DNA of 64,000 nucleotides from Geodermatophilus sp. TF02-6 (GCF_003319115.1 NZ_QOHF01000024.1:1-64000), one strand, 5' to 3'; shown: positions 29,003 through 37,476, counted from the first letter of the stretch. Notes: generated by a model from the sequence alone, not told the origin. Translations and numbers: made by a program.

Positions 29003-29592
29003 GCCTGCACACCCCCGGCCTGCTGCACCGCCGGGACGATGTTGACGTAGGCGGCGCAGCGGCACAGGTTGCCGCTCATGCGCTCGGCGACCTCGTCGTG
29101 GGTCAGCGCTGTGTCGACGCTGACGTCGGCGGTGAGGTCCTCGGTCACGTGGCTGGGCCAGCCGCGGCCGACCTCGTCCAGCACGCCCACGGCCGAGCAG
29201 ATCTGCCCCGGGGTGCAGTAGCCGCACTGGAAGGCGTCCCGGTCGAGGAAGGCCTGCTGCACCGGGTGCAGCTCGCCCTCGGGCGCCAGGCCGTCGGCGG
29301 TGGTGATCTCCGCGCCGTCGTACGCGACCGCCAACGCCAGACAGGTGAGCGCCCGCTCGCCGTCGAGGAGCACCGTGCACGCGCCGCACTGGCCGTGGTC
29401 GCAGCCCTTCTTCGGGCTGGTGTTGCCCAGCCGCTCGCGCAGCAGGTCGAGCAGGGTGGTACGGGTGTCCACGGTCAGCCGGCGGACCTCACCATCGACC
29501 CGCAGCGAGATCTCGGCGTCCATGGTGGACGGACGTGCCGGGACCGGCTGAGCGCCGACCGATCCGACACCTGAGGTGCTCGAGTTGCTCAT
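28999..29592 (-). CDS. Aldehyde oxidoreductase 2Fe-2S subunit (PaoA/YagT type)
   Basis: The protein of about 197 residues has a plant-ferredoxin cluster motif (KKGCDHGQCGACTVLLDG) and a second helical cluster (FQCGYCTPGQI, then GNLCRCAAY). Both [2Fe-2S] clusters of the family are therefore intact. E. coli PaoA is exported by Tat; no twin-arginine signal is seen here, only a 25-residue polar leader, so the enzyme is probably cytoplasmic. The ATG at 29592 is preferred, and a GTG at 29598 with a closer GGAG is possible. Confidence 0.92.
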   Translation of the reverse strand: MSNSSTSGVGSVGAQPVPARPSTMDAEISLRVDGEVRRLTVDTRTTLLDLLRERLGNTSPKKGCDHGQCGACTVLLDGERALTCLALAVAYDGAEITTADGLAPEGELHPVQQAFLDRDAFQCGYCTPGQICSAVGVLDEVGRGWPSHVTEDLTADVSVDTALTHDEVAERMSGNLCRCAAYVNIVPAVQQAGGVQA

Positions 29593-29762
29593 GGTCACTG
29601 ATCTCCGTCCTGCTTCGGATGGCTGGGGGGCAGGGGTCGGTCAGCAAGGCCGCTCCGGCTTGCGGGGCGGGTCCAGCCGACGGGCTGGCGCCGTCAACGA
29701 CGAGGCGCAGGGCCGGCGGCCGTGGATCGGACGACTCGGGGTCGCCAGCACCCGGAGACTGG

Positions 29763-29925
29763 TCAGGGGGTGATGAGGACCTCGGGGTTCTTGCGGTCGG
29801 CCATGGCCCGGTACCCGCCGGGCACGTCCTCAAGCCCGATGGCGGAGTCGAAGACCTCCCCGGGCTGGATGGTGCCGCTGAGGATGTCGGGCATCAGCTC
29901 ATCGATGTAGGCGCGGACAGGAGGG
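29763..29925 (-). pseudogene. C-terminal remnant of a zinc alcohol dehydrogenase
   Basis: The minus strand reads RAYIDELMPDILSGTIQPGE and VFDSAIGLEDVPGGYRAMAD, then RKNPEVLITP and a stop. That is a clear C-terminus of a medium-chain dehydrogenase. Nothing upstream continues it: the frame is lost about 20 bp before the SDR stop codon at 29947. The rest of the gene has been deleted. The region 29599-29762 otherwise shows no gene. Confidence 0.75.
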
Positions 29926-29946
29926 TGGCGCAGGTGCCGGCGGCCG

Positions 29947-30723
29947 TCAGCGACCGACGGTCTGGCCGCCGTCGACGACCAGGGCGTGGCCGACGGCGAA
30001 GGCGCCGAGGTCCGAGCACAGCCACAGCACCGCCGAGGCGATCTCCTCGGGGCGGCCCATCCGGCCGACCGGTTCCTGGCCGACCATCCGCTCGTGGCCC
30101 TCGTCGGTGCCGCCGGTGACCCGGCCCATCATCGGGGTGTCGATGACGCCGGGGCAGACGGCGTTGATCCGGATGCCGGCGTCCGCGTACTCCAGGGCGG
30201 CGGACTTGGTCAGCCCGATGACGCCCCACTTGGCGGCGGCGTAGCCGGCCTGTCCGGGGATGCCGATGACGCCGGCGCCGGAGGAGGTGTTCACGATCGC
30301 CCCGCCGCCGGCCTGCTGCAGCAGCGGGATCTGGTGCTTCATGCAGAGGTAGACGCCGGTGAGGTCGACGTCGAGGATCTTGGTCCAGTCGGCGGTGGAC
30401 AGCTCGGCGATCGGCGTCAGGGACTGCTCGATCCCGGCGTTGTTGAAGGCCACGTCCAGGCGGCCGAAGGCCTCCACGGTCCGGGCGAGGGCGGTCTGGA
30501 CGTCGGTCTCGACGGTGACGTCGCAGGTCAGGGCCAGCGCCTGCCCACCGGCCTCCTCGATGAGGCGGGCGGTCTCGACGACGTCGGCCTCCGGCAGTCC
30601 GGCGACTGCGACCCGGGCACCCTCGGCGGCGAACGCCAGCGCGGTGGTGCGGCCGATGCCGCTACCGGCACCGGTCACGAAGGCGACCTCGTCGGTGAAG
30701 CGCTGCGTGCTGTTCTCGGTCAT
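29947..30723 (-). CDS. Short-chain dehydrogenase/reductase, 3-oxoacyl-ACP reductase-like
   Basis: The 258-residue classical SDR has [20 protein letters not shown], the Asp/Asn region [12 protein letters not shown] at about 90-93, catalytic Ser in [15 protein letters not shown] for Tyr-x-x-x-Lys and the C-terminal GHALVVDGG. The ending resembles FabG/glucose dehydrogenase-like enzymes. It is flanked by relics of a dehydrogenase and of an HTH regulator, so it looks like the survivor of a decayed oxidoreductase locus. Confidence 0.9.
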   Translation of the reverse strand: MTENSTQRFTDEVAFVTGAGSGIGRTTALAFAAEGARVAVAGLPEADVVETARLIEEAGGQALALTCDVTVETDVQTALARTVEAFGRLDVAFNNAGIEQSLTPIAELSTADWTKILDVDLTGVYLCMKHQIPLLQQAGGGAIVNTSSGAGVIGIPGQAGYAAAKWGVIGLTKSAALEYADAGIRINAVCPGVIDTPMMGRVTGGTDEGHERMVGQEPVGRMGRPEEIASAVLWLCSDLGAFAVGHALVVDGGQTVGR

Positions 30724-30786
30724 GGGCTCCTCTCGAACGGGCTGGAGCCCGGGGACGGGGCTCGCTGGGTCGACAGCGCACGGACT

Positions 30787-30830
30787 TCTTCGATCGCCCC
30801 TCTTCGATCGCCCTTCTTCGATCGCCGTCG
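30787..30830. repeat. Three tandem 14-bp units with a CGATCG core
   Basis: TTCTTCGATCGCC recurs with exact 14-bp spacing (CGATCG at 30791, 30805 and 30819). The unit lies upstream of the SDR on the minus strand and before the regulator remnant on the plus strand, where operators for a divergent regulator would be expected. Confidence 0.55.
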
Positions 30831-30870
30831 CGGTGTCGGGTCACTCGGCGAGTCGTTCTCTCCCGAGCAG

Positions 30871-31047
30871 GTGTACCCATGGGATGCGTTTCTGGCCACC
30901 CGCCGGGCCAAGCTCGGTCCTGAGCAGGTCGGCCTGCTCTCCTCGGGCCGTCGGCGGGTCCCCGGGCTGCGTCGGGAAGTGGTCGCGGTGCTCGCCTGCA
31001 CCGTCACCGCGGCGGTGTGCGCGTGTACGCGGACCCCACTCGAGTGA
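30871..31047 (+). pseudogene. Truncated MmyB-like HTH regulator
   Basis: The frame from GTG 30871 reads VYPWDAFLATRRAKLGPEQV, GLLSSGRRRVPGLRREVVAV and LA. It matches the N-terminal HTH of the regulator at 24893 (EFLTSRRARITPQQAGL, RRVPGLRRQEVAMLAG). The similarity stops within the HTH, followed by unrelated sequence and a stop codon. The gene is a relic. From 31048 to the GH3 start there is only leader sequence with a CACCCTG triplet repeat near 31180. Confidence 0.65.
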
Positions 31048-31210
31048 GGAAGGGGCACGCAGAATGCGGTACATGCGTGTGCGAGAGGCCGGCGTTCGCG
31101 AGGGGCTGGCGGAAAGGTGGGCCGGCTCGCGCTGGGGAGGATCGTCCCGCAGCGCGTCGCTCTACCGCCGCCCCCGCACCCTGCACCCTGCACCCTGCGA
31201 AGGAGCACCG

Positions 31211-33598
31211 ATGTCCGATGACACTGCCCAGGGGCTCGACGTCCCAGCCCTGCTCGTCCAGCTGACCCTCGAGGAGAAGGCCGCGCTGCTCGATGGCGCC
31301 GACTTCTGGCGTACCACTCCGGTGGAGCGGCTGGGCGTGCCGGGGCTCCTGCTGTCCGACGGGCCGCACGGCCTGCGCAAGCAAGCGGTGGGCGGAGACC
31401 ACCTGGGGCTCGGCAGCAGCGTCCCGGCGACGTGCTTCCCGCCTGCGGCCGGCTTGGCGTCCAGCTGGGACACCGGCCTGCTCACCCGGGTCGGCGAGGC
31501 CCTGGGCCGGGAGTGCCGTGCGCAGGGCGTGTCGGTGCTGCTCGGCCCCGGCGTCAACATGAAGCGGTCGCCGCTGTGCGGGCGGAACTTCGAGTACTTC
31601 TCCGAGGACCCGCTCCTGGCCGGCGAGCTCGCCGCCGCGCTCGTCGACGGCGTGCAGTCCCAGGGCGTCGGCACGTCGCTCAAGCACTTCGCGGCCAACA
31701 ACCAGGAGACCGACCGCATGACGGTCTCCGCCGACGTCGACGAGCGCACCCTGCGCGAGATCTACTTCCCGGCCTTCGAGCGGGTCGTCACCCGGTCCGA
31801 GCCGTGGACGGTGATGTGCTCCTACAACCGCGTCAACGGCGTCTACGCCTCCGAGGACCCCTGGTTGCTGACCGACGTCCTGCGCGGCGAGTGGGGCTTC
31901 GAGGGCCTCGTCGTCTCCGACTGGGGGGCGGTCAGCCGCCGTGACGCCGGCGTCGCCGCCGGCCTCGACCTCGAGATGCCCTCCTCGTCTGGCGGCGGCA
32001 CCCGCACCGTCCTCGAGGCGCTGCGCTCGGAGGCGCTGTCCGAGGCCGACGTCGACCGCGCCGCCTCCCGCGTCCTCGCGCTCGTCGACCGCGCGCTGCG
32101 CGGGCAGGCCGTTCCGGTGGAGGCGGTCGACGTCGACGCGCACCACGCCCTCGCGCGCGAAGCGGCCGCCGCCAGCGCCGTGCTGCTCAAGAACGACGGC
32201 GCGATCCTGCCCCTCGACCCCGACGCCGCGGGAGCCGTCGCCGTCGTCGGAGAGATGGCTCGCACCCCGCGGTTCCAGGGCGCGGGCTCCTCCCAGGTCA
32301 ACCCCACCCGACTCGACACCGCTCTGGACGCGCTGCGCGCGGCCTTCGACGGCCGGCGCGAGGTCACCTTCGCCCCTGGGTACCGGGTCGAGACCGACGC
32401 GGCCGACCCTGCGCTGGTCGAGGAGGCCGTGCGCGCCGCGGACGCCGCCGAGGTCGTCGTGCTGTTCCTCGGTCTGCCGCCGTCATGGGAGTCCGAGGGT
32501 TACGACCGCGCCTCGATGGACTTGCCGACCGCCCAGGTCGAGCTGCTGCACGTGGTGGCCGACGCGAACCCTCGCGTCGTCGTCGTGCTGTCCAACGGTT
32601 CGGTCGTCACCGTCGCCCCGTGGCAGGACCGCGCCCAGGCGGTGCTCGAGGGCTGGCTGCTCGGTCAGGCCGGCGGGTCCGCGACGGCCGACCTCCTGCT
32701 CGGCGCCGTCGGCCCGTCCGGCCGGCTCGCCGAGACCATCCCGGTCCGGTACGAGGACACCCCGACCATCGGCGCGTTCCCCGGCGAGCACGGCCACGTC
32801 CGCTACGGGGAGGGCCTGCTCATCGGCTACCGCTGGTACGACGCGCACCGGCTGCCCGTCGCGTACCCCTTCGGTCACGGGCTGACCTACACCACGTTCG
32901 CGTACTCCGACCTCGACGTGTCCGCCAGCCCGGGACCTCCCACCGAGGTCGACGTCCGGCTCACCGTCACCAACACCGGCGATCGGGCCGGCCTCGAGAC
33001 GGTCCAGGTCTACGTGGCCGACCCCGAGGCGAGCGTGTACCGGCCGGAGCAGGAGCTGCGGGCCTTTGCGCGGGTCGCGCTCCAGCCCGGCGAGAGCGCC
33101 TCGGTCACCCTGGTGCTCGCTCGCCGCGCGTTCGCCTTCTGGCACACCCCTCAGGGCCGCTGGGTGGTCGAGGGCGGCACGTTCGGCATCCGCGTCGGGG
33201 CGTCCTCCTCCGACGTCCGCCTCGAGGCCGACGTCCAGCTGTCCGGCGACGACCTCACCCCCCCGCTGACCGTCGAGGCGACGGCCGACGCGTGGCTGGC
33301 CCATCCTCAAGCCGGACCCTGGCTCCGGCAGTCCCTCGGTGACGGGGAGTTCGCTCGGCTGATGTCCGACCCGCGCAACGGGCAGATGCTGCGCGCTGTC
33401 CCCCTGCAGCGGCTCTCCCGCATGCCCGGCTTCCCCATCAGCGAAGAACAGGTGACCCACGCAGCAGCCCGCTACGCAGACCGAGCAGCTCTGCTGCCCA
33501 TGCGCGGCGCAGCCCCGCCAGGCGACGTCGCATCACCCCCCTCCGCTCATGCCGCGTCGTCTGCCACGCCGTCGAGCCGCCCGCCGCGTTCGACGTAG
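31211..33598 (+). CDS. Beta-glucosidase, glycoside hydrolase family 3
   Basis: The 795-residue GH3 enzyme has an N-terminal TIM barrel (LLSDGPHGLRK, GRNFEYFSEDPLLAGE, KHFAANNQE) with the nucleophile Asp in GLVVSDWGAV. The alpha/beta sandwich (VLLKNDGAILPLD, YPFGHGLTYTTFAYSD) and a C-terminal fibronectin III-like domain follow. No signal peptide, so it acts in the cytoplasm on imported oligosaccharides. The ATG follows AAGGAG. The last 35 or so residues (AASSATPSSRPPRST) look like read-out into foreign sequence, so the original C-terminus may have been lost. Confidence 0.93.
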   Translation: MSDDTAQGLDVPALLVQLTLEEKAALLDGADFWRTTPVERLGVPGLLLSDGPHGLRKQAVGGDHLGLGSSVPATCFPPAAGLASSWDTGLLTRVGEALGRECRAQGVSVLLGPGVNMKRSPLCGRNFEYFSEDPLLAGELAAALVDGVQSQGVGTSLKHFAANNQETDRMTVSADVDERTLREIYFPAFERVVTRSEPWTVMCSYNRVNGVYASEDPWLLTDVLRGEWGFEGLVVSDWGAVSRRDAGVAAGLDLEMPSSSGGGTRTVLEALRSEALSEADVDRAASRVLALVDRALRGQAVPVEAVDVDAHHALAREAAAASAVLLKNDGAILPLDPDAAGAVAVVGEMARTPRFQGAGSSQVNPTRLDTALDALRAAFDGRREVTFAPGYRVETDAADPALVEEAVRAADAAEVVVLFLGLPPSWESEGYDRASMDLPTAQVELLHVVADANPRVVVVLSNGSVVTVAPWQDRAQAVLEGWLLGQAGGSATADLLLGAVGPSGRLAETIPVRYEDTPTIGAFPGEHGHVRYGEGLLIGYRWYDAHRLPVAYPFGHGLTYTTFAYSDLDVSASPGPPTEVDVRLTVTNTGDRAGLETVQVYVADPEASVYRPEQELRAFARVALQPGESASVTLVLARRAFAFWHTPQGRWVVEGGTFGIRVGASSSDVRLEADVQLSGDDLTPPLTVEATADAWLAHPQAGPWLRQSLGDGEFARLMSDPRNGQMLRAVPLQRLSRMPGFPISEEQVTHAAARYADRAALLPMRGAAPPGDVASPPSAHAASSATPSSRPPRST

Positions 33599-33910
33599 CG
33601 CCAGAAGGCGGCGTGTTCGGTCGATCCGGCGCCGCCGAGGAACTGGCGCTGGGCCGGCTGCGTGCGGTGTGGACCGGGCCGCCCGTACCGCCGGCTGGCG
33701 CGGTCCGCAGACCTCGTCGCCATCGCCGTCCGCGCCAGCCAGCCGGGCCCGTCCTCGTCGGCTCCGCGCGGGCAGGCGCCGGCCAGCGGGGCACCGGGGT
33801 CGCGCACGGTGCCGCCGCGGCGGCGGCCCTCCGGCGGAGGGGAAGCGAACGCACCGGCGCCTGGTGCGGCAAGTCAGCGCCGGCTGGGGGCCGGCGACGG
33901 GTGGACGCCC
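33599..33910. other. Gap between GH3 gene and left island end, with possible gene debris
   Basis: No complete gene is seen. The minus strand at about 33547-33640 reads STEHAAFWRYVERGGRLDGV before a stop, which looks like a real protein C-terminus of unknown family overlapping the end of the GH3 gene. The rest is GC-rich sequence without a convincing frame. This was the sequence left of the tRNA-Gly gene before the island arrived. Confidence 0.4.
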
Positions 33911-33955
33911 GGAGCGGGTGACGGGAATCGAACCCGCATGGCCAGCTTGGAAGGC
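33911..33955 (-). repeat. Left attachment site (partial tRNA-Gly copy)
   Basis: These 45 bp are identical to 43830-43874, the 3' half of the intact tRNA-Gly gene (acceptor 3' strand, T-arm and anticodon 3' side). The copy stops inside the anticodon region, so it is a displaced tRNA fragment left by site-specific integration. The integrase gene ends 98 bp away. Confidence 0.9.
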
Positions 33956-34052
33956 GGGACGCCTTGGGACTGTATGCGCTGCTCAGCGGCACATTCAGGT
34001 GGCTGGACAGGCCCGCATGACCACTATGTGACCAATCGCCTGCAGGTGGGCG

Positions 34053-35186
34053 CTACGTCGGCCGACCGTCCGTGTCGTCGTCCGGCGCCTCGGTGAGCGC
34101 GTCGAGCATGGCATCGAGGGCACGGGCGATGTCGGCGTCGCGGTCGTCCGCGGCGTGCTGGTAGAGCAGGGCGGCGGCGGGGGAGGAGTGGCCGAGCCGG
34201 CGCATGAGCTCCTTCGTGGTCGCGCCGGTGGCCGCGGCCAGGGTGGCGCCGGTGTGGCGCAGCTCGTGCGGTCGGACCGCCGGCAGGCCGATGGCGTTCG
34301 CGGCTCGGCGGAAGGTCGAGTTCCAGTTGCTACGGGCGAGGTATCCGCCGGAACTGGTGGAGAACAGGAGGGACTCCGGAGGAGCGGAGACGTGCTTCTC
34401 CAGGTGATCCTCCAGTACGGCTGCGATCCCGGCGGGGAGGGGCACCGTTCGGTGCCCGGCGTCGGTCTTGGTCTCGCCCACCACCCACCGGCCGCCGACG
34501 CGCCGGACCGAACGTTCGACGCGCAGCCGGCCACCGGCCAGGACGTCGGACCGTCGCAGGGCGGTGGCCTCACCGAACCGGAGTCCGCCGAAGGCCAGGA
34601 CGAGCACGAGCGCGCGGTAGCGCTCGGTTCTCCTGTCTTGCCCCAGTCGTTCTGCCAGCTGCAGGACCTCGGCCGCGGTGAGGGCACGAGAGGGCAGCGA
34701 GGCGTTGGGCGTGCCGGCACCGCGCAGTCGGCACGGGTTGGACGCGATGGCTTCGTCGGCGACTGCCACGTTGAGTACAGCGCGCAGCAGTCGGTAGGAC
34801 TGCGCCAGCGACGTCGGGCCGGTCGTTCGGCCGGCCCTCGCATGCCAGGCGCGGATGGCGGCCGGGGTCACTTCGTCGACGGGGACATCACTCCATGGCT
34901 CGGCGAGATGGTGACGCCACAGGCCCGCGTAGAGAACCCGGGTGCCCTCCCGCAGGTCACTGCGGACGAGGTAGTCCTCGGCGTACTCGCCAACGGTGCG
35001 GTGGACGGCGTTCGGAGCTCGCCAGCTCTTGCGCAGGAGGTCAGCCTGCTGGCTCGCCAGCCAGGCCCACGCGTCGGCCTTGGCGTTGAAGACCTTGGCG
35101 TGACGGCGGCCATCGGGGGCGAGATACCGGGCGCGATAGCGGCCGCTCGGGAGCCGGTCAACCGACCCGAACGTCCGCTTGGCCAT
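34053..35186 (-). CDS. int: Tyrosine-type site-specific integrase
   Basis: The 377-residue phage-like integrase has an N-terminal AP2-like arm-binding domain (RYRARYLAPDGRRHAKVF) and a SAM-like core-binding domain (about 60-150). The catalytic domain has the first Arg in FGGLRFGEATAL, the HELRHTGATLAA box (His-x-x-Arg), the GHSSPAAALLYQH box and its Tyr nucleophile. All catalytic residues are present. It faces the left attachment site, the usual arrangement for tRNA-targeting elements, and should catalyse integration and excision of the 33911-43874 island. Confidence 0.95.
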   Translation of the reverse strand: MAKRTFGSVDRLPSGRYRARYLAPDGRRHAKVFNAKADAWAWLASQQADLLRKSWRAPNAVHRTVGEYAEDYLVRSDLREGTRVLYAGLWRHHLAEPWSDVPVDEVTPAAIRAWHARAGRTTGPTSLAQSYRLLRAVLNVAVADEAIASNPCRLRGAGTPNASLPSRALTAAEVLQLAERLGQDRRTERYRALVLVLAFGGLRFGEATALRRSDVLAGGRLRVERSVRRVGGRWVVGETKTDAGHRTVPLPAGIAAVLEDHLEKHVSAPPESLLFSTSSGGYLARSNWNSTFRRAANAIGLPAVRPHELRHTGATLAAATGATTKELMRRLGHSSPAAALLYQHAADDRDADIARALDAMLDALTEAPDDDTDGRPT

Positions 35187-35227
35187 GCCGCGACCGTGCC
35201 GGGAGCGTCAGCGGTTGTCCGCCGTCG

Positions 35228-35443
35228 TCACCGCTGACAGTGGACACGGGCCGCGTCCACAAAGGCCTCTAGCGTCGACCGCTCCAGGCGCACATACTTG
35301 CCGACTTTGACGAAGGCGATGCGGCGCTCGGTGATGAGTCGGCGGATGAAGCGCTGCCCGGTGCCCAGGTACCCGCCGGCCTGCGCGACGGTCAGCAGCG
35401 GACCCCGGTCGCGATCCTGACCTCGGGCCGGTCGTGTCGTCAT
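35228..35443 (-). CDS. Excisionase-like small HTH protein
   Basis: The 71-residue protein has a MerR/HTH_17-type DNA-binding helix pair (LLTVAQAGGYLGTGQRFIRR) and the wing KVGKYVRLERSTLEAFVD. This matches the excisionase or AlpA-like proteins that lie immediately upstream of integrases in actinobacterial elements. It is transcribed toward the integrase with a 41-bp gap. It probably directs excision and may regulate int. Confidence 0.85.
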   Translation of the reverse strand: MTTRPARGQDRDRGPLLTVAQAGGYLGTGQRFIRRLITERRIAFVKVGKYVRLERSTLEAFVDAARVHCQR

Positions 35444-35537
35444 GGGATCGAGCGTCGCCCGTGTCCCCCAGTACTTCTCCCGTGGTCCTCCTGTTCGTCC
35501 TTCCGGTCACTGGCGCACCGTGTGATCATGGAGGGCG

Positions 35538-35789
35538 ATGAGCGCGGATGCGGGCTTTGAGGTCGTGGTGGGTGCCGACGGCGGCATCGCACCGGAGGAG
35601 CTGGCGCGTCACGGTGTCCGGCCGGGCGCGCACCTGCGCATCGTGGCCGAGGTCGACCGCCCCCCGATCCGACCGGCCTATGGCGCGCTCCGGGGGCAGC
35701 TCCCTGAGGTGTCCTGGGAGGACTTCGAGGCGGCTAGCCGCCTGGCCGTCGAGGACGTCGAGTCTGGCCCCACATTCCCCGACCGGTGA
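35538..35789 (+). CDS. Antitoxin, AbrB-like (VapB type)
   Basis: The 83-residue protein has an N-terminal swapped-hairpin-like segment (FEVVVGADGGIAPEELARHG, VRPGAHLRIVAEV). The acidic C-terminal part (VSWEDFEAASRLAVEDVESG) is suited to wrap a toxin. Its stop codon overlaps the GTG of the PIN-domain gene, the standard antitoxin-first order of vapBC operons. It should neutralise the toxin and repress the operon. Confidence 0.75.
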   Translation: MSADAGFEVVVGADGGIAPEELARHGVRPGAHLRIVAEVDRPPIRPAYGALRGQLPEVSWEDFEAASRLAVEDVESGPTFPDR

Positions 35790-36199
35790 GGGTCGTCGCT
35801 GACACGCATGCCCTCGTCTGGTTCCTCGAGGCCGATCAGCGCCTGGGCGTTCGGGCTCGAGAGGTGCTCCAGCACTCGCAGCAGGACCCCGACGGCGGCA
35901 TCGTCGTCTCGGTGGCCAGCCGCCTCGACCTGCACTACCTCCAGCGGGCCGGTCGGTTCAGCCCGGCCGACGTCCAACGCTGGTGGGCGGTCACGGAGGA
36001 CCCGAGCTGGAACATCAGCTCGGCCGCCATCACGGGCGCCATCGTCGCCTACTTCGACTCGGCGGAGCTGGCCGCGCTCCGGGATCCGTGGGACCGGCTG
36101 ATCACGGCCACGGCAATCGACCTTGGAGTTCAGCTGGTCAGCAAGGACCGCGCCATCACCGCGGTCGCGGAGACCGGTGCCGTCGAAGTCATCTGGTGA
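35786..36199 (+). CDS. PIN-domain toxin (VapC-like ribonuclease)
   Basis: This 137-residue PIN domain has the first acidic residue in VVADTHALVWFLEAD and the late acidic pair in LRDPWDRLITATAIDLG and LVSKDRAI. The mid-domain acidic position (usually Glu in SxxSxxE) falls in VVSVASRLDLHYL, where Asp/Leu replace the normal Glu, so activity may be weakened. PIN toxins cleave tRNA or rRNA. The gene overlaps its antitoxin (GTGA). It stabilises the island if functional. Confidence 0.85.
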   Translation: MRVVADTHALVWFLEADQRLGVRAREVLQHSQQDPDGGIVVSVASRLDLHYLQRAGRFSPADVQRWWAVTEDPSWNISSAAITGAIVAYFDSAELAALRDPWDRLITATAIDLGVQLVSKDRAITAVAETGAVEVIW

Positions 36200-36452
36200 C
36201 CGGACCGGACTGTCCTGGCCACGACGGGCACTCGCGGACCTCCTTGTCGAGGCGGCCTGGTTCTGCCCTCCTCGGCGTCAGGGGACTCGTCACAACAAGT
36301 TCCCCGACGCCGGAGTGCATGAGGTGTGTCGACTCGGGATCTTGTAGTTCTCCAGTACCGCCGGGGCGGTCGTGACGTCCTCATCGCGGAGCCGAGAGCT
36401 GATGGCCCAATGAGGCTCCCGTCGCGGTGGCTTGCAAGATAACTTGTGAGTC

Positions 36453-36707
36453 GTGGATGATGTGGTGATCCTCCCCAGCGCGCTCAAGCGCGGGTACATC
36501 GAGGAGGACATCCGCCACGCACTGCGCAACGCCGTCGACGTGTTCCCCGACCAGGGCGACCACCACCTGACCGTGGCGGTCGGCCCAGCCACCACCGGAG
36601 CCATCCTGGAGGTGGGCTACGACTGCGATGAGGACGGCCGCTACGTCGTCGTCCACGTCATGGAGCGGCGCAGCAAGTACGACCGCACTCGAACGAGGAA
36701 GAGGTGA
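36453..36707 (+). CDS. Small BrnT/DUF4258-like putative toxin
   Basis: The 84-residue protein reads VILPSALKRGYIEEDIRHAL, with a middle beta segment (HHLTVAVGPATTGAILEVGY) and ends VVVHVMERRSKYDRTRTRKR. The layout (helix with a conserved His, strands, and a terminal His-x-Met-x-x-R motif) resembles RelE-like BrnT/DUF4258 toxins. It overlaps the next gene, whose HTH suits an antitoxin. The 250 bp upstream (36200-36452) hold no gene; an AT-richer CTTGCAAGATAACTTGTGAG near 36430 may be the promoter. Confidence 0.6.
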   Translation: MDDVVILPSALKRGYIEEDIRHALRNAVDVFPDQGDHHLTVAVGPATTGAILEVGYDCDEDGRYVVVHVMERRSKYDRTRTRKR

Positions 36708-36997
36708 TGCAGATGCCCCGCAGCTACGACGAGATCGTCGCCCTCTCCGAGGAGATGACCCGCTCCCTCGAGGAGGACCGCAGCGAGCCGACCATCCCGC
36801 CGGCCGAGTCGGCCCTGCGCGCGGCCGCACTGCGCCGCTCGCTGGCCGAGAGCGACCTCGGCCAGGCCGTGGTCGCTGCCCGGGCAGCGGGCGTGTCCTG
36901 GGACCGGATCGGTGACGCTGTCGGCACCTCCGGTGAGGCGGCTCGGCAGAAGTACGGGCGGTTGACGGCCGGCGTGCGCGAGGTCCGACCCGCGTAG
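36704..36997 (+). CDS. HTH antitoxin-like partner of the BrnT-like protein
   Basis: The protein of about 97 residues starts at GTG 36704 or ATG 36707 and overlaps the upstream stop codon. An acidic N-terminal helix (YDEIVALSEEMTRSLEEDRS) is followed by a C-terminal helix-turn-helix (AARAAGVSWDRIGDAVGTSG, EAARQKYG). The small toxin-like gene before it and the coupling indicate a toxin-first TA pair. Specific family not recognised. Confidence 0.6.
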   Translation: MMQMPRSYDEIVALSEEMTRSLEEDRSEPTIPPAESALRAAALRRSLAESDLGQAVVAARAAGVSWDRIGDAVGTSGEAARQKYGRLTAGVREVRPA

Positions 36998-37278
36998 CGC
37001 ACGCGGGCACACGGAGAGCGGTGAAGAGGCGACCGCGGACGTCGACCGGACCCGCAGTGCGCGGTGGCCGGTTCGGCTCCGACGACGGTCGAGGTCTCGC
37101 GCAGGTCGACGTCCGGCGACGGTCGAGGTCTCGCGCAGGTCGACGTCCGGCGATCGCGACCGCTGCAGGCGGCCGGGCACTCCGCCAGCAGCAGCCAGTC
37201 CCTGCCGCGCATGGAACGCGCGTTCACCCCAGTGAACGGGGCGTGTCACGGGCACAGAGCCCGAGAGCGCATCGCACC
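36998..37278. other. Non-coding stretch with a perfect 34-bp tandem duplication
   Basis: A 34-bp unit beginning CGACGGTCGAGGTCTCGCGC occurs twice without mismatch at 37083-37116 and 37117-37150. No convincing gene is present. The spacer follows the second TA pair and precedes a possible small zinc-binding protein. Confidence 0.6.
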
Positions 37279-37476
37279 ATGCCCTACATGGAGACGATGT
37301 GGAAGTGCAGCGACGTGGACTGTGACGGCCAGGCCGTCACCGGCTGGTCCGTTCCGGACCCGAGGCTGGTGTGCGCCGAGCACCGTGACCAGCTCGCGGA
37401 CCGCCGCGCCGTGGCGATTCCCACCGGCAACGGCGGCATGACCGTTCAGCTGCTGACGCAGTACCGGCGACCCTGA
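37279..37476 (+). CDS. Possible small zinc-binding protein
   Basis: A 65-codon frame from ATG 37279 encodes MWKCSDVDCDGQAVTGWSVP, then LVCAEHRDQL. The Cys-x4-Cys ... Cys-x-x-His pattern could bind one zinc ion. The remainder is short and polar and ends QLLTQYRRP. There is no family match I can name. Island location and the metal pattern argue for a real gene, but start and coding status are uncertain. 37477-37701 shows nothing further. Confidence 0.45.
   Translation: MPYMETMWKCSDVDCDGQAVTGWSVPDPRLVCAEHRDQLADRRAVAIPTGNGGMTVQLLTQYRRP

Noticed and set aside
31176-31199. CACCCTG triplet repeat upstream of the GH3 gene as a regulatory element
   Set aside because: Only three short units directly before the ribosome-binding site; no partner site or palindrome to support a function.
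33438-33992. Minus-strand frame across the left attachment site
   Set aside because: Low-complexity Arg/Pro/Ser sequence, and it crosses the tRNA fragment; no domain.
37021-37278. Upstream extension of the small zinc-binding frame to 37021
   Set aside because: The extension is encoded by the 34-bp tandem repeat and has no protein character; the ATG at 37279 begins the plausible part.
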